Assembly (NCBI GenBank): GCA_964449375.1
Contig: CAYVAS010000026.1
Coordinates: forward strand, 1-33,055
Origin: JAFDWI01 sp964449375
Lineage (GTDB): Bacteria; Actinomycetota; Acidimicrobiia; Acidimicrobiales; Iamiaceae
Reading direction: 5' to 3'
Length of the DNA stretch: 33,055 bases
Made by a program: the position numbers and the translations under genes. Below are positions 25,600 to 32,991 of the stretch, one piece after another. Each line of letters opens with the position of its first letter. Positions within the stretch are counted from its first letter, which is position 1. The notes under the pieces are model-generated. The model searched no databases, was not told the DNA's origin, and saw only the letters and a list, made by a program, of their open reading frames with translations.

Positions 25600-26475
25600 T
25601 CAGGCGGCGGTTGCCGTCTGAGGGGTCATGATGGTCTCGTATTCGATTGGGGTCAATCGGCCGAGGCGGGTTTGGCGGCGTCGGCGGTGGTAGGTGCGTT
25701 CGATCCAGGTGATGATCTCGATGCGGAGTTCGTCGCGGGTGGCCCACGTGCGGCGATCGAGGACGTTCTTTTGGAGCAGAGCAAAGAACGATTCCATCGC
25801 GGCGTTGTCACCAGCGGAGCCGACTTGGCCCATCGAGCCGACGAGGCCGTGACGGGCCAGGGCCCGGTGCACTTTCCGAGCGCGAAATTGCGATCCTCGG
25901 TCCGAGTGCAAGATGCAGCCAGCCACGTCGACGCCTCGTCGGGCGACGGCCATCTCGATCGCGGCGACGACCAGCCGAGCTTTCATGCGCGAGTCAATGG
26001 CCCAGCCCACGATCCGGTTGGAGTACACGTCCTTGATCGCACAGAGGTAGAGCTTTCCTTCACGCGTCCAATGTTCGGTGATGTCGGTGAGCCACAACTC
26101 GTTCGGGGCCGTCGCGGTGAAGTCCCGAAGTACCAGGTCGTCATGGGATGGCGCGCCGGGCTTGGAGCCCTTGGACCGCTTGGGTTTGCCGAAACACGAC
26201 CACCAGCGGTTATCGCGACAGATCCGCCACACCACCCGGTCCGACACGACGTGATCACCCAGTCGGACCTCATCGGCGAGGAACCGGTACCCGAATTCTG
26301 GGTCATCACGATGCGCGTCGAAGATCGCGTTCGCCAGCCAAGCCTCGTCGAGCTGGGCGTCGGTGAACGGCTCATTGAGCCACCGGTAGTAGGGAGCGCG
26401 AGCAAGACCGAGTACCCGACACGACACCGTGACGGGAATCCCGTCGACAACGAGCTCGCGCACGAGCGGGTACAT
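25600..26475 (-). CDS. IS3-family transposase OrfB (DDE integrase core)
   Basis: Catalytic part of the IS3-family transposase, 291 aa, with the rve-type DDE core. An N-terminal HTH-like part (VSCRVLGLARAPYYRW) precedes the triad. The first Asp is in LWLTDITEHW, the second in ILHSDRGSQF, and the Glu in AAMESFFALLQKNVLDR, 35 or so residues later, followed by an IEYETI end typical of the family. Its ATG overlaps the orfA stop (TGATG). OrfB is in the -1 frame relative to orfA, and CCAAAAGG just before the orfA stop could allow a -1 shift giving an OrfAB fusion. All key residues are intact. Confidence 0.94.
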   Translation of the reverse strand: MYPLVRELVVDGIPVTVSCRVLGLARAPYYRWLNEPFTDAQLDEAWLANAIFDAHRDDPEFGYRFLADEVRLGDHVVSDRVVWRICRDNRWWSCFGKPKRSKGSKPGAPSHDDLVLRDFTATAPNELWLTDITEHWTREGKLYLCAIKDVYSNRIVGWAIDSRMKARLVVAAIEMAVARRGVDVAGCILHSDRGSQFRARKVHRALARHGLVGSMGQVGSAGDNAAMESFFALLQKNVLDRRTWATRDELRIEIITWIERTYHRRRRQTRLGRLTPIEYETIMTPQTATAA

Positions 26476-26768
26476 CAGCCTTTTGGGAGGCTGGCCTGGC
26501 CGAGATACGCAGCTGCTCGACGCAGGACCTCGTTCTCCTGCTCGAGCAGGCGGACCCGGCGTTTCAACTCCCGGTTCTCAGCCGACTCGGTGCTGGTCAC
26601 TCCGGGCCGGTCACCGTCTTCGACAGCGGCCTGGCGCAGCCAGTTCGACAACGTCATCGGATGGATCCCGAAATCGGTCGCCACCTGATCGAGCGTGGTG
26701 CCTTCGGGGCGGTTCCGAGCAACCTTCACGACGTCGTCGCGAAACTCCTGCGGATAGGGCTTGGGCAT
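26475..26768 (-). CDS. IS3-family transposase OrfA (helix-turn-helix)
   Basis: DNA-binding regulator/first part of the IS3 transposase, 97 aa. It has the helix-turn-helix (FRDDVVKVARNRPEG, LDQVATDFGIHPMTLSNWL) and a C-terminal leucine-zipper-like helix (ENRELKRRVRLLEQENEVLRRA). ATG 26768 is chosen because GGAAGG lies upstream; an in-frame start at 26801 is possible. Near the stop the minus strand reads CCAAAAGGCTGATG: an A4G slippery site followed by overlapping stop and start. Confidence 0.92.
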   Translation of the reverse strand: MPKPYPQEFRDDVVKVARNRPEGTTLDQVATDFGIHPMTLSNWLRQAAVEDGDRPGVTSTESAENRELKRRVRLLEQENEVLRRAAAYLGQASLPKG

Positions 26769-26812
26769 TGCAACATCCTTCCAGGCTGCCCCTTCGGGCA
26801 AGCCAGATCAGA

Positions 26813-26837
26813 TGTCCCCTCAACGCGCGGCAGTCCC
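26813..26837 (-). repeat. IS right inverted repeat
   Basis: Reads GGGACTGCCGCGCG on the minus strand from its outer end; lies upstream of orfA and probably overlaps its promoter. Confidence 0.88.
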
Positions 26838-26840
26838 AGA

Positions 26841-29668
26841 CGACGTTCGGCTATGACATCACAGGATCGTTGGTTTGGAAAGTCACACCGGAAGGCAACA
26901 AGTCTGGTGGTGACCCGGTCGCGAATCGGTCGGTTTCGGTGGTGAATGCGGCTGGCGAGGCGATCGCGACGCTGGACGCGAACGCGGCCGGGGTTGTGGA
27001 TGGGTTCGTGCGGTATCGGACGTCTGGGTTGGGTTCGGCGGCGTCTGGGGAGACCTGGGATGTTGCCTCGGGTGGATGGTCCACGTCTTCGAAGGCGGGG
27101 GTTGCTGCTGCGACGGCGGGTTCTTCTTTGGCGACCTTGCCGGTGGGACTGTCGGCGTCGGCGGGGTATCGGGTGTCGATGGTGGTCGCTGATAGTTCTC
27201 GGAATTTGGTGGGTGTCGCATTTCGGGTGCAGGACGCGAACAATTTTTGGTCATTGGTGCAGTTGCCGGCCTATGGCGGCTGGGTGTTGTACAAGACTGT
27301 GGCCGGTGTGACGACGATCGCGGAGTCAGCTGTGGCGGGGGTGCAGGTGGGTGATCGGGTGAGTGTGGAGTCGAAGGGATCGAAGATCACGGCGTATGTG
27401 AACGGAAAGCCGTTGTTGACGGCGACTGATTCAGCCTTGGCGACGGAGACCGGTGTGGGGTTGTACGCCGCGGGTGCGGGTGCGGTCGCGAGCGGGTTCT
27501 CGGCTGGAAACCTCGAGGGCGGCCAGACCGATGTGGTGTATGACCGAGCGGGTCGGGTGACTTCGACGATTGGGCCGGTGCGCGTCGATGGTGAGTACGC
27601 GACGTCGAGTGTGGTCTATGATGCTGCGGGTAACCGGGTCGAGTGGAGTGATGGGAATGGTGAGGTGACCACGGCGACTTTTGATGCGATGGGTCGGATG
27701 TTGTCTCGGACCGATCCGGCAGGCGGGGCCACGACTTGGGGTTATGACTCGTTGGGGCGGGTGGTGTCGACTCAGGCTCCGGGGAAGCCGGCTGGGACGG
27801 TCAGCTACGTGACGGGTGATTGGTCGGCGTCCTCTCCGGCGGGTTCCAAGGTGATTGCGACTCGGCCGGACGGGGTGAGTGCGACCACGACATTCAATAT
27901 CGATGGGCGACCGTCTGGGACGGTGTACTCGGATGCGACGCCGGATGTGTCCTATACGTGGGACAAGCTGGGCCGTTTGACGAAGTCGGTGGGTGGGGTG
28001 ACGACGTCGCGGGTGTTTGATAGTTTGGGGCAGGTGACCTCGGTGACGCGTGCTGGTCGGAAGGTGTCGTATTCGTATTCGGTGCCGGGCCGGATCAGTT
28101 CGGTGACGTATCCGAACAACAAGTCGGTGGCGCGGTCCTATGACGCGGCGGGTCGTTGGGTTGGGGTGACTGATTGGGATGGTGCGACCACGAGTTTCGA
28201 TTGGAACCTGAACGGGCAGGTAACGGGGGTGTCACCGCCGAATGGGTTCGACACGGATCGTGAGTTCGACCCGGTGGGGAACGTGTCGAAGGTGACTTAC
28301 AGTCTGGGTGGTGGAGGCTGGCCGGTGTCTTATGGTCGTAGTCCTGCCGGTCAGGTTGATTCGGTGGTCCAGTGGGGTTCCTCGCAAAGTTGGGGGTATG
28401 ACCTGGACGCACAGGTCACCTCGGCGTCGGCTCCGTCTGGGGTGTTCGGCTATGACCCCGCAGCGAACCCGGTCGAGTTGGCTGGGGTGTCTCAGGCGTT
28501 CACCGCGTCGGGGGAGTTGTGTTGGTCCGGGACCGGGACGGGGGATTGTTCGACTCCCCCGTCGGGTGCGACAACCTACACCTATGATCAGAACGGGCAA
28601 CGCACGTCTGTCGATACGAGTACGGGCACAGATGCGTTCGGCTATGACGCGACCGGGATGATGACCGCGGCGTCGCCGGGTTCGTCGAGCTACACCTATT
28701 CTGTGGATGGTTTGCGCACCTCGAAGACGACCGGTGGGGTGACCACCACGTTTGCGTGGGATGACACCACCGGGGTGGCACAGCTGCTCCAGGACGGGAA
28801 CGACTATTACATTTACGGGCCTGACGGGTTGCCGGTCGAACGGCTCGGTGCCAGCCCGAAGCGGTGGTTGGTCACCGACGGGTTCGGATCAGTCACACTC
28901 AGTACCGACGGTGCGGGTCAGATCGCCGCTGGTCAGGCCTATGACACCTGGGGCAACATCACCGGCACAATTGGCACCGAAGCCCCAGCCTCGCTGGGCT
29001 GGCAAAGCCAATACCGGGATGCTGAAACCGGCCTGTACTACCTCCGCCACCGCTATTATGACCCCACCACCGCACAATTCACCACCCCAGACCCCCTATT
29101 CACGATCACCGGGGACCGGTACGGGTATGCAGAAAATGACCCCATCAACCAATCAGACCCCAGCGGGTTGATCTGCCTCGGTGACCTGTGCACCGAGGAT
29201 GTTGGACATGCGCTAAGTTCGATCGGAGCCGCCGCCGTAGACCTGGCCGGTGAGGTCGTGGAAACAGGAGGCGACCTCGCAGTCGACGCCGCCGAATGGG
29301 GGTGGGAGCACCGTGGCACGATCGCGACCGGAGTTGGAATTGGTGCTTGTATCGCCTTTTCGGCCGGGGTGTGTGCGGCGGCAACGGTGGTGGCGTATGG
29401 GGTTCGCGCGCAACAACGTGTCGATGGGCATGGCTGGGACGGTTCGTGGAAGGCGAACCTGGTGGATTTGGCGATCACTGGGGCGACTCTTGGTGCAGGC
29501 TCTGCGGTCAGCCGGGCTGGTGCTTCCACTTTTAGGGGTATGCCGGCTTGGTCGCGGCGGTTGTATAACGCAAACCTTGCGTTCGGTGACCTAGCAGGCT
29601 ACATCGGCGGTGACCTGATCACCGGACGTGATCTGGCCTATGAACTGACGGGCGGGCCGCCGTGTTGA
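26841..29668 (+). pseudogene. RHS-repeat protein, 3' part with tip A
   Basis: Continuation of the interrupted RHS gene after the IS; the frame joins exactly to the 5' part when the IS is removed. It begins TTFGYDITGS, then a jelly-roll/LamG-like region (YRVSMVVADSSRNLVGVAFRV, ITAYVNGKPLLTA, VGLYAAGAGA). Many YD repeats follow (VVYDAAGNRVEWSDGNG, TWGYDSLGRVVST, SYDAAGRWVGVTDWD). The RHS core ends with the hallmark YLRHRYYDPTTAQFTTPDPL. After the core, about 190 residues form tip A: YGYAENDPINQSDPSGL, an Ala/Glu helix, and a strongly hydrophobic stretch (TIATGVGIGACIAFSAGVCA). It ends in TGGPPC. Such C-terminal tips are normally toxins; no catalytic motif is recognised in this one. Without the IS and frameshift the gene would be intact. 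An open frame extends upstream from 26841 into the IS but is not part of the gene. Confidence 0.88.
28173..29094 (+). repeat. Long direct repeat, copy 1 (RHS core 3' end)
   Basis: A 922-bp stretch that recurs at 30491-31412 with no difference that I can see by eye. It covers the last RHS repeats through the codons for TPDP at the core/tip border. The second copy is offset by 2318 bp; the offset keeps the reading frame if the intervening DNA is lost. Confidence 0.93.
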
Positions 29669-29685
29669 GAGGTTATGGTTGATTG

Positions 29686-30243
29686 ATGAGCGAACGGCCA
29701 ACGGTGAGGTTCGCCACGCCCCTCGTCAAGGGGTTGGGTATACCGTGTGGGATCATTTTCGGTCTGCTTGGGATTATGGGGGTGTTGGGCGGCCCACAGG
29801 ACTCTGATACCGTATCGCTTGGTGGGCGCATCTTCTATGGCTTCACTGCGCTGTTTGGCCTGGGTCTTGTTGTTTTGGCGGTCAAGGGATACGCGGTGAG
29901 TGTCACCGCTCGGTCTGTTATCGCTCACGGTCCACGTGACCATGTCTTACAATTTGAGGAGATTCAGTCCGTCGAGGTGGTCGAGAGAATGACCCATATC
30001 TATCAAATGGGGAATTGTTTGTGTTTTCACTTGACTGACGGCACCGAATACGTTCACAAGCAGTTCAATGCGGGTCCGTCGCAGTCGGGGAAGGGCTATG
30101 AGCGTGTCCTCGCGGCCAAGGCGCTGATCGACCAGCGCCTTGCCGAGCTGCATGGCGAGCATCGCGTCCACCCGTTGCCTCCTCCTCCGCCCGGGGCGCG
30201 TGAGGGTCATGGGTGGGGCGGCCCGGGGGATTCGTCGGTGTGA
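29686..30243 (+). CDS. Candidate immunity protein for tip A: two-helix membrane protein with PH-like domain
   Basis: A 185-aa protein starting 17 bp after the RHS tip A stop, in the position normally taken by the immunity gene of a polymorphic toxin. Two membrane helices are visible (about 13-33, GLGIPCGIIFGLLGIMGVLG; about 47-66, FYGFTALFGLGLVVLAVKGY). A bacterial PH-like domain follows (VSVTARSVIAHG, LQFEEIQSVEVVE, LCFHLTDGTEYVH), then a Pro/Gly-rich tail. Membrane location fits a cognate toxin tip that carries a hydrophobic segment, but direct evidence is lacking. ATG 29686 is taken; a TTG is just before it. Codon use is like the RHS gene rather than like the housekeeping genes. Confidence 0.7.
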   Translation: MSERPTVRFATPLVKGLGIPCGIIFGLLGIMGVLGGPQDSDTVSLGGRIFYGFTALFGLGLVVLAVKGYAVSVTARSVIAHGPRDHVLQFEEIQSVEVVERMTHIYQMGNCLCFHLTDGTEYVHKQFNAGPSQSGKGYERVLAAKALIDQRLAELHGEHRVHPLPPPPPGAREGHGWGGPGDSSV

Positions 30244-30245
30244 GT

Positions 30246-30581
30246 ATGACGATCGTCGAGAAGAAGTCCGTGGGATGGTTGTCGCACCGCTACTACGACC
30301 CCACCACCGCACAATTCACCACCCCCGACCCCCTCGACGCGTTGACAGGCGAGAGGTATGGCTACGCCTACAACGACCCCATCAACGGGTCCGACCCCAC
30401 AGGGCTGTGGTGTCCATTAGGCAAAAATCCGACCGGGTCGTGCCGTGGGTCGGGGGTCGTTCACAGGGCCGAGGATGTTGCTGTGGCGGTATTGGGATGG
30501 TGCGACCACGAGTTTCGATTGGAACCTGAACGGGCAGGTAACGGGGGTGTCACCGCCGAATGGGTTCGACACGGATCGTGA
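30246..30581 (+). pseudogene. Orphan RHS tip B remnant
   Basis: A short frame starting ATG 30246, two bases after the immunity candidate. It carries the end of an RHS core (LSHRYYDPTTAQFTTPDPL) and the first part of a tip (ERYGYAYNDPINGSDPTGLW, CPLGKNPTGSCRGSGVVHRAEDV). The tip resembles the start of tip C (CPLGKNSNGSCRGSGVAHRVEDV). It has no secretion signal and is cut off at about 30490, where the 922-bp repeat begins; after that the frame reads the repeat out of register and stops. It looks like a displaced tip cassette, now broken. Confidence 0.7.
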
Positions 30582-31956
30582 GTTCGACCCGGTGGGGAAC
30601 GTGTCGAAGGTGACTTACAGTCTGGGTGGTGGAGGCTGGCCGGTGTCTTATGGTCGTAGTCCTGCCGGTCAGGTTGATTCGGTGGTCCAGTGGGGTTCCT
30701 CGCAAAGTTGGGGGTATGACCTGGACGCACAGGTCACCTCGGCGTCGGCTCCGTCTGGGGTGTTCGGCTATGACCCCGCAGCGAACCCGGTCGAGTTGGC
30801 TGGGGTGTCTCAGGCGTTCACCGCGTCGGGGGAGTTGTGTTGGTCCGGGACCGGGACGGGGGATTGTTCGACTCCCCCGTCGGGTGCGACAACCTACACC
30901 TATGATCAGAACGGGCAACGCACGTCTGTCGATACGAGTACGGGCACAGATGCGTTCGGCTATGACGCGACCGGGATGATGACCGCGGCGTCGCCGGGTT
31001 CGTCGAGCTACACCTATTCTGTGGATGGTTTGCGCACCTCGAAGACGACCGGTGGGGTGACCACCACGTTTGCGTGGGATGACACCACCGGGGTGGCACA
31101 GCTGCTCCAGGACGGGAACGACTATTACATTTACGGGCCTGACGGGTTGCCGGTCGAACGGCTCGGTGCCAGCCCGAAGCGGTGGTTGGTCACCGACGGG
31201 TTCGGATCAGTCACACTCAGTACCGACGGTGCGGGTCAGATCGCCGCTGGTCAGGCCTATGACACCTGGGGCAACATCACCGGCACAATTGGCACCGAAG
31301 CCCCAGCCTCGCTGGGCTGGCAAAGCCAATACCGGGATGCTGAAACCGGCCTGTACTACCTCCGCCACCGCTATTATGACCCCACCACCGCACAATTCAC
31401 CACCCCAGACCCGCTCTTCAGTTTGAGTGGTGACCGTTACGGTTATGCGTACAACGACCCGGTCAATGGATCCGACCCGACCGGGTTGTGGTGCCCGTTG
31501 GGGAAGAATTCAAACGGGTCGTGTCGAGGCTCAGGGGTTGCGCACAGGGTCGAGGATGTTGGTACGGCTGTCGTTAATGCTCCTGTTACGGCTTCTACGG
31601 CCGCGGTGAACTCATGGACGGGCGGGGACTGTGATTGGAATCCGCATTTGACGGTGGTGTGCTACGGGGGGTGGGTCAGCGATCGAAGCGATCGGACATT
31701 CACGACGGGGAGCACGGTCAACACGGCGCTCACCAAGAAGCAATTTTCGGAGATCTTCGGGGGGCACCTGTTGCGGCACGAGACGGTTCATACCCGTCAG
31801 TGGGCCGCGTTCACTCTGGCTGGCGGGCCTGGCCTGTTTCCTCTTCTGTATGGATTGGAGGATTGGCGTTCTGGTGGTGACGCCTGCAAGAACATTTTTG
31901 AGCAGCAGGCTGGTCTTCGCGACGGGGGGTACACCTCGTGTTCCTGCGGCGGCTAG
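30445..31956 (+). CDS. RHS core fragment with tip C (HETVH motif), promoterless cassette
   Basis: Open frame of 503 codons from a GTG at 30445. Only the part from 30491 is RHS-like; the true start, if any, is unknown and there is no signal peptide. 30491-31412 is the exact repeat of the RHS core end. After TPDPLFSLSGDRYGYAYND comes tip C, about 170 aa. It has CPLGKNSNGSCRGSG, a Cys-containing strand region (CDWNPHLTVVCYGGWVS) and LLRHETVHTRQWAAF. An HExxH-type zinc-protease motif is therefore present, with a possible third ligand in NIFEQQAGLRDGGY about 40 residues later. It ends in CSCGG. It is most simply a stored C-terminal cassette that would be expressed after recombination with the main RHS gene. 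The stop overlaps the next gene by 19 bases. Confidence 0.75.
   Translation: MGRGSFTGPRMLLWRYWDGATTSFDWNLNGQVTGVSPPNGFDTDREFDPVGNVSKVTYSLGGGGWPVSYGRSPAGQVDSVVQWGSSQSWGYDLDAQVTSASAPSGVFGYDPAANPVELAGVSQAFTASGELCWSGTGTGDCSTPPSGATTYTYDQNGQRTSVDTSTGTDAFGYDATGMMTAASPGSSSYTYSVDGLRTSKTTGGVTTTFAWDDTTGVAQLLQDGNDYYIYGPDGLPVERLGASPKRWLVTDGFGSVTLSTDGAGQIAAGQAYDTWGNITGTIGTEAPASLGWQSQYRDAETGLYYLRHRYYDPTTAQFTTPDPLFSLSGDRYGYAYNDPVNGSDPTGLWCPLGKNSNGSCRGSGVAHRVEDVGTAVVNAPVTASTAAVNSWTGGDCDWNPHLTVVCYGGWVSDRSDRTFTTGSTVNTALTKKQFSEIFGGHLLRHETVHTRQWAAFTLAGGPGLFPLLYGLEDWRSGGDACKNIFEQQAGLRDGGYTSCSCGG
30491..31412 (+). repeat. Long direct repeat, copy 2 (RHS core 3' end)
   Basis: Second copy of the 922-bp RHS core segment. 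Left border: bases diverge before ATTGGGATGG. Right border: the copies part within the codons for DPL at the core/tip junction, which is where RHS tips normally exchange. Confidence 0.93.
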
Positions 31957-32435
31957 CGCTGACTGTTCTCGTTTCCGTGGCTGCTGTTGTGCCGATCACT
32001 GGCTGCTCGCCCTGGTGGGCGGAGGATCAGCCGGGATTCGTGAAGGTTGGAGTGGCCATGTCTGACGGTGGTCGGGTAGTCATCTTGTACGAGCATTGTC
32101 AGGGGGAGGCGGTGACAGCGGTTGACCTTGACTTATTGGATCAACGTTCGATTAACACTGTTCGCACGCTCTGGTCTATCGAGGCGAACGGCGGTGGCTC
32201 ACGAATCAGGGAATACACCGTTGGGGAGGCACCGTCGGGGTTTCGGACCGTGACGAAGCTTAATCGACAACTCGGAAGCGCTGATCACTTGAGCGCGTCG
32301 ATCACGAGCAGCGTGTCGGGAATGATTCCGATCAACTTCGAGATGGGCAAACTTCGCGAGCGTCAGGTCTATACATCGGATGGATTCAAGAGCCGGTCGG
32401 AGTTTCTGTCCGATGCCAAGCACGCGTGCTCGTGA
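31938..32435 (+). CDS. Small lipoprotein, candidate immunity protein for tip C
   Basis: A 165-aa lipoprotein: Arg-rich start, hydrophobic core (LALTVLVSVAAVV) and lipobox ITGC near residue 23, so it would be anchored outside the membrane. The rest is a small beta-rich domain (GFVKVGVAMSDGGRVVILYEHC, a helix near residues 85-110, a Cys near the C-terminus). No family recognised. GTG 31938 lies within the last codons of tip C (19-bp overlap), which couples the two genes and fits a toxin/immunity pair. A lipoprotein on the cell surface would suit neutralising a toxin acting outside the membrane; this is inference. Confidence 0.72.
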   Translation: MFLRRLALTVLVSVAAVVPITGCSPWWAEDQPGFVKVGVAMSDGGRVVILYEHCQGEAVTAVDLDLLDQRSINTVRTLWSIEANGGGSRIREYTVGEAPSGFRTVTKLNRQLGSADHLSASITSSVSGMIPINFEMGKLRERQVYTSDGFKSRSEFLSDAKHACS

Positions 32436-32569
32436 CGGCGACGATTCCCGTGGCGCCGGGCGAAGTCTGATGATGCGGCACCCCCTGTGCCTAGGCTGAA
32501 TTCAGGGTTTTGATCGCCGGCTGGCCGGCTGGCGCTGTCAGCAGCCGGAGGTCTCGGGTGGTGGCCGGT

Positions 32570-32959
32570 TCACCGGGCCTGGGTGATTTTTTGGGCTTGG
32601 TGGCGCAGCAGGATGCCTTCGAGGAGGGCTTGGATGTGGGCTTTGTCGGTGGCGTCGAGGTTGTTGGTGGCTTCGAAGGCTAAACGGAGGTCGTCGTCGG
32701 GTCCGCGTTCGTCGGTGTCGAAGATGAGGAGGTCTGAGGTGACGTGGAGGGTGGTGGCGAGGCGGCGGATGACTTCGAGGGTGGGTTGGGCGGTTCCGGC
32801 TTCGTAGCGGCGGATTTGGGAGACGTGGAGTTGTACGGCGTCGGCGAGGGCGTTCTGGGTGAGTCCGCGGGTTTTGCGGAGGGTGGCGAGGCGTTCGGGG
32901 AAGTTCATAGTGAGTGGTGTCAACGTAGAAGCCTTCTGGGAGACACTTGACTCGGCCAT
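32570..32959 (-). CDS. XRE-family transcriptional regulator
   Basis: A 129-aa DNA-binding protein with a Cro/cI-type helix-turn-helix at residues about 20-75 (FPERLATLRKTRGLTQNALADAV, SQIRRYEAGTAQPTLEVIRRLA), then FDTDERGPDDDL and a short helical C-terminus (TDKAHIQALLEGILLRHQAQ). The usual length for small phage- or element-associated regulators is about 100-130 aa. ATG 32959 follows TAGACT by 6 bases, which would make it leaderless; ATG 32908 (MNFPERL) is the alternative start nearer the conserved domain. No target gene is obvious. It lies convergent with the RHS locus and may belong to the next region outside the window. Confidence 0.87.
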   Translation of the reverse strand: MAESSVSQKASTLTPLTMNFPERLATLRKTRGLTQNALADAVQLHVSQIRRYEAGTAQPTLEVIRRLATTLHVTSDLLIFDTDERGPDDDLRLAFEATNNLDATDKAHIQALLEGILLRHQAQKITQAR

Positions 32960-32965
32960 GCTAAT

Positions 32966-32991
32966 AGTCTAGCTATGATGTCTCCTATGAG
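32966..32991. promoter_or_regulatory. Divergent promoter / operator candidate at the XRE gene
   Basis: On the minus strand TAGACT (32966-32971) is the -10 box of the XRE gene. On the plus strand TATGAT (32974-32979) is a good -10 box facing the other way. TAGCT and AGCTA arms flank the area, giving a weak palindrome that a Cro-like regulator could bind. Confidence 0.3.

Larger units (their letters stand above)
25567..26837 (-). mobile_element. IS3-family insertion sequence, 1271 bp
   Basis: Complete insertion sequence carrying overlapping orfA and orfB on the minus strand. Terminal inverted repeats are 25567-25591 and 26813-26837: the outer 14 bp (GGGACTGCCGCGCG) are identical and 22 of 25 match. 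A 3-bp target duplication AGA flanks it (25564-25566 and 26838-26840). It interrupts the RHS gene; removing the element and one AGA copy joins ...GGK to TTFGYD in frame. Both transposase frames are intact, so it may still be active. Confidence 0.93.

Noticed and set aside
25672..26688. Plus-strand frame opposite the IS transposase
   Set aside because: The minus-strand DDE transposase is certain; this frame has no motif.
26429..26840. N-terminal extension of the 3' RHS frame into the IS
   Set aside because: This part is antisense to transposase genes; the frame continuity is accidental and the true upstream part lies beyond the IS.
28173..31412. The 922-bp repeats as ends of a composite transposon
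   Set aside because: They are RHS coding sequence without transposase, inverted ends or target duplication; the borders fit core/tip exchange.
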